DNA of 40,496 nucleotides from JBFGCM01 sp041581135 (lineage in GTDB: Bacteria; Actinomycetota; Acidimicrobiia; Spongiisociales; UBA5794): positions 1-40,496 of the forward strand of contig JBFGCM010000023.1 in NCBI GenBank assembly GCA_041581135.1, read 5' to 3'. Shown piece by piece: positions 40,285-40,496 of this stretch (the stretch's first letter is position 1; every line of letters begins with the position of its first letter). The notes under the pieces are model-generated. The model saw nothing but the letters and a program-made list of their open reading frames with translations. It was not told the DNA's origin and made no database searches. Made by a program: the position numbers and the translations under genes.

Positions 40285-40439
40285 TTGACCCCTTTGGTGT
40301 AGTGCTGTGTGGTCGCAGGTGGATGCGGCCGAGCTAGTCCGCTCGGATCGGGGTGATTTGCTCTTGAGGTGATGCTGCGTTGGGCCGATAGGTAGGGAGC
40401 GTGGCGTGTGCTGCGTGTTTCTCGTTGGGGACATGAGCA

Positions 40440-40496
40440 ATGGCTAACGACGGTTCGTCGGGAATTGATGTGGGGCGCCGGTGGGAGGGGCGTCCG
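40440..40496 (+). CDS. Start of an unidentified reading frame at the window edge (partial)
   Basis: ATG 40440, with GGGG about ten bases upstream, opens MANDGSSGIDVGRRWEGRP (19 codons) that remains open to the end of the window. The stretch before it, 40285-40439, has lower apparent coding order and no clear gene. The frame could be the N-terminus of a transposase or a normal gene; 19 residues are not enough to say. Confidence 0.25.
   Translation, partial: MANDGSSGIDVGRRWEGRP

Noticed and set aside
40285..40496. Possible insertion-sequence end after the flavoprotein gene
   Set aside because: The next frame is only 19 codons long at the window edge and no terminal inverted repeat can be paired within the window.
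1..40496. tRNA, rRNA, CRISPR arrays or phage attachment sites
   Set aside because: No cloverleaf-like element, repeat-spacer pattern or integrase-linked duplication was recognised by eye on either strand.

Overview
The window is high-GC DNA, roughly two-thirds G+C by eye, with many GTG and TTG starts and tightly overlapping genes. It most likely comes from an actinobacterium, and a deep-branching class such as Acidimicrobiia is my best guess. The lineage evidence is a mycothiol glycosyltransferase (MshA) followed by its usual YbjN-like partner, a Rex repressor, an RsiG-type anti-sigma protein, an SigE-group ECF sigma factor and a geranylgeranyl-reductase-like flavoprotein. I see no tRNA, rRNA, CRISPR array or complete insertion sequence.

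Layout. 1-2.9 kb: the tail of an ABC transporter ATPase, an acyl-CoA synthetase and a class I glutamine amidotransferase. 2.9-6.6 kb: a scarred stretch with three broken genes (a membrane protein with its middle deleted, a PhnB-like gene without its 5' end, and a metallo-beta-lactamase-fold gene with two single-base insertions). These surround a translationally coupled ATP-grasp/metallophosphoesterase pair. 6.6-12.7 kb: HMG-CoA-lyase-like enzyme, two large exported surface proteins, a Clp1/Grc3-like polynucleotide kinase and a VOC protein. 12.67-12.98 kb: a gene-free segment with five tandem DnaA-box-like 9-mers. 13-15.5 kb: the overlapping GNAT-mshA-ybjN operon. 15.6-17.9 kb: TrpB2 and a sulfotransferase. 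17.9-22.4 kb: one minus-strand run (MaoC-like protein, MoaD-membrane fusion, M23 peptidase, RsiG-like protein, asparaginase II). 22.5-26.4 kb: a plus-strand run (HisC-like aminotransferase, PAS-LuxR regulator, SAM hydroxide adenosyltransferase, glutaredoxin-like protein, Rex).

26.4-32.1 kb is the centrepiece: a minus-strand operon for a cytochrome bc complex of b6f type. Cytochrome b is split, the helix-D histidines have the b6f spacing, and a cysteine sits where heme ci is attached. The operon also carries a Rieske protein, a diheme cytochrome c, two membrane proteins of unknown family and a 2x[4Fe-4S] ferredoxin. 32.2-34.8 kb: an ECF sigma factor coupled to a membrane-anchored protein whose extracellular part is a family 5 solute-binding domain. 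34.8-36 kb: two CYTH-like proteins. 36.1-39 kb: a CcoN-CcoO fusion whose oxidase half appears to have lost every heme and CuB histidine, followed by a CcoP-like cytochrome c. 39-40.3 kb: a geranylgeranyl-reductase-family flavoprotein, then the window ends in a short unassigned open frame.

Working idea: the b6f-type complex and the histidine-free CcoNO/CcoP set are parts of one respiratory electron-transfer system. They share a distinctive N-terminal helix module (on the cytochrome b C-terminal half and on the CcoP-like protein), and Rex lies between the redox genes. All protein calls are by eye from motifs; no database search was possible.
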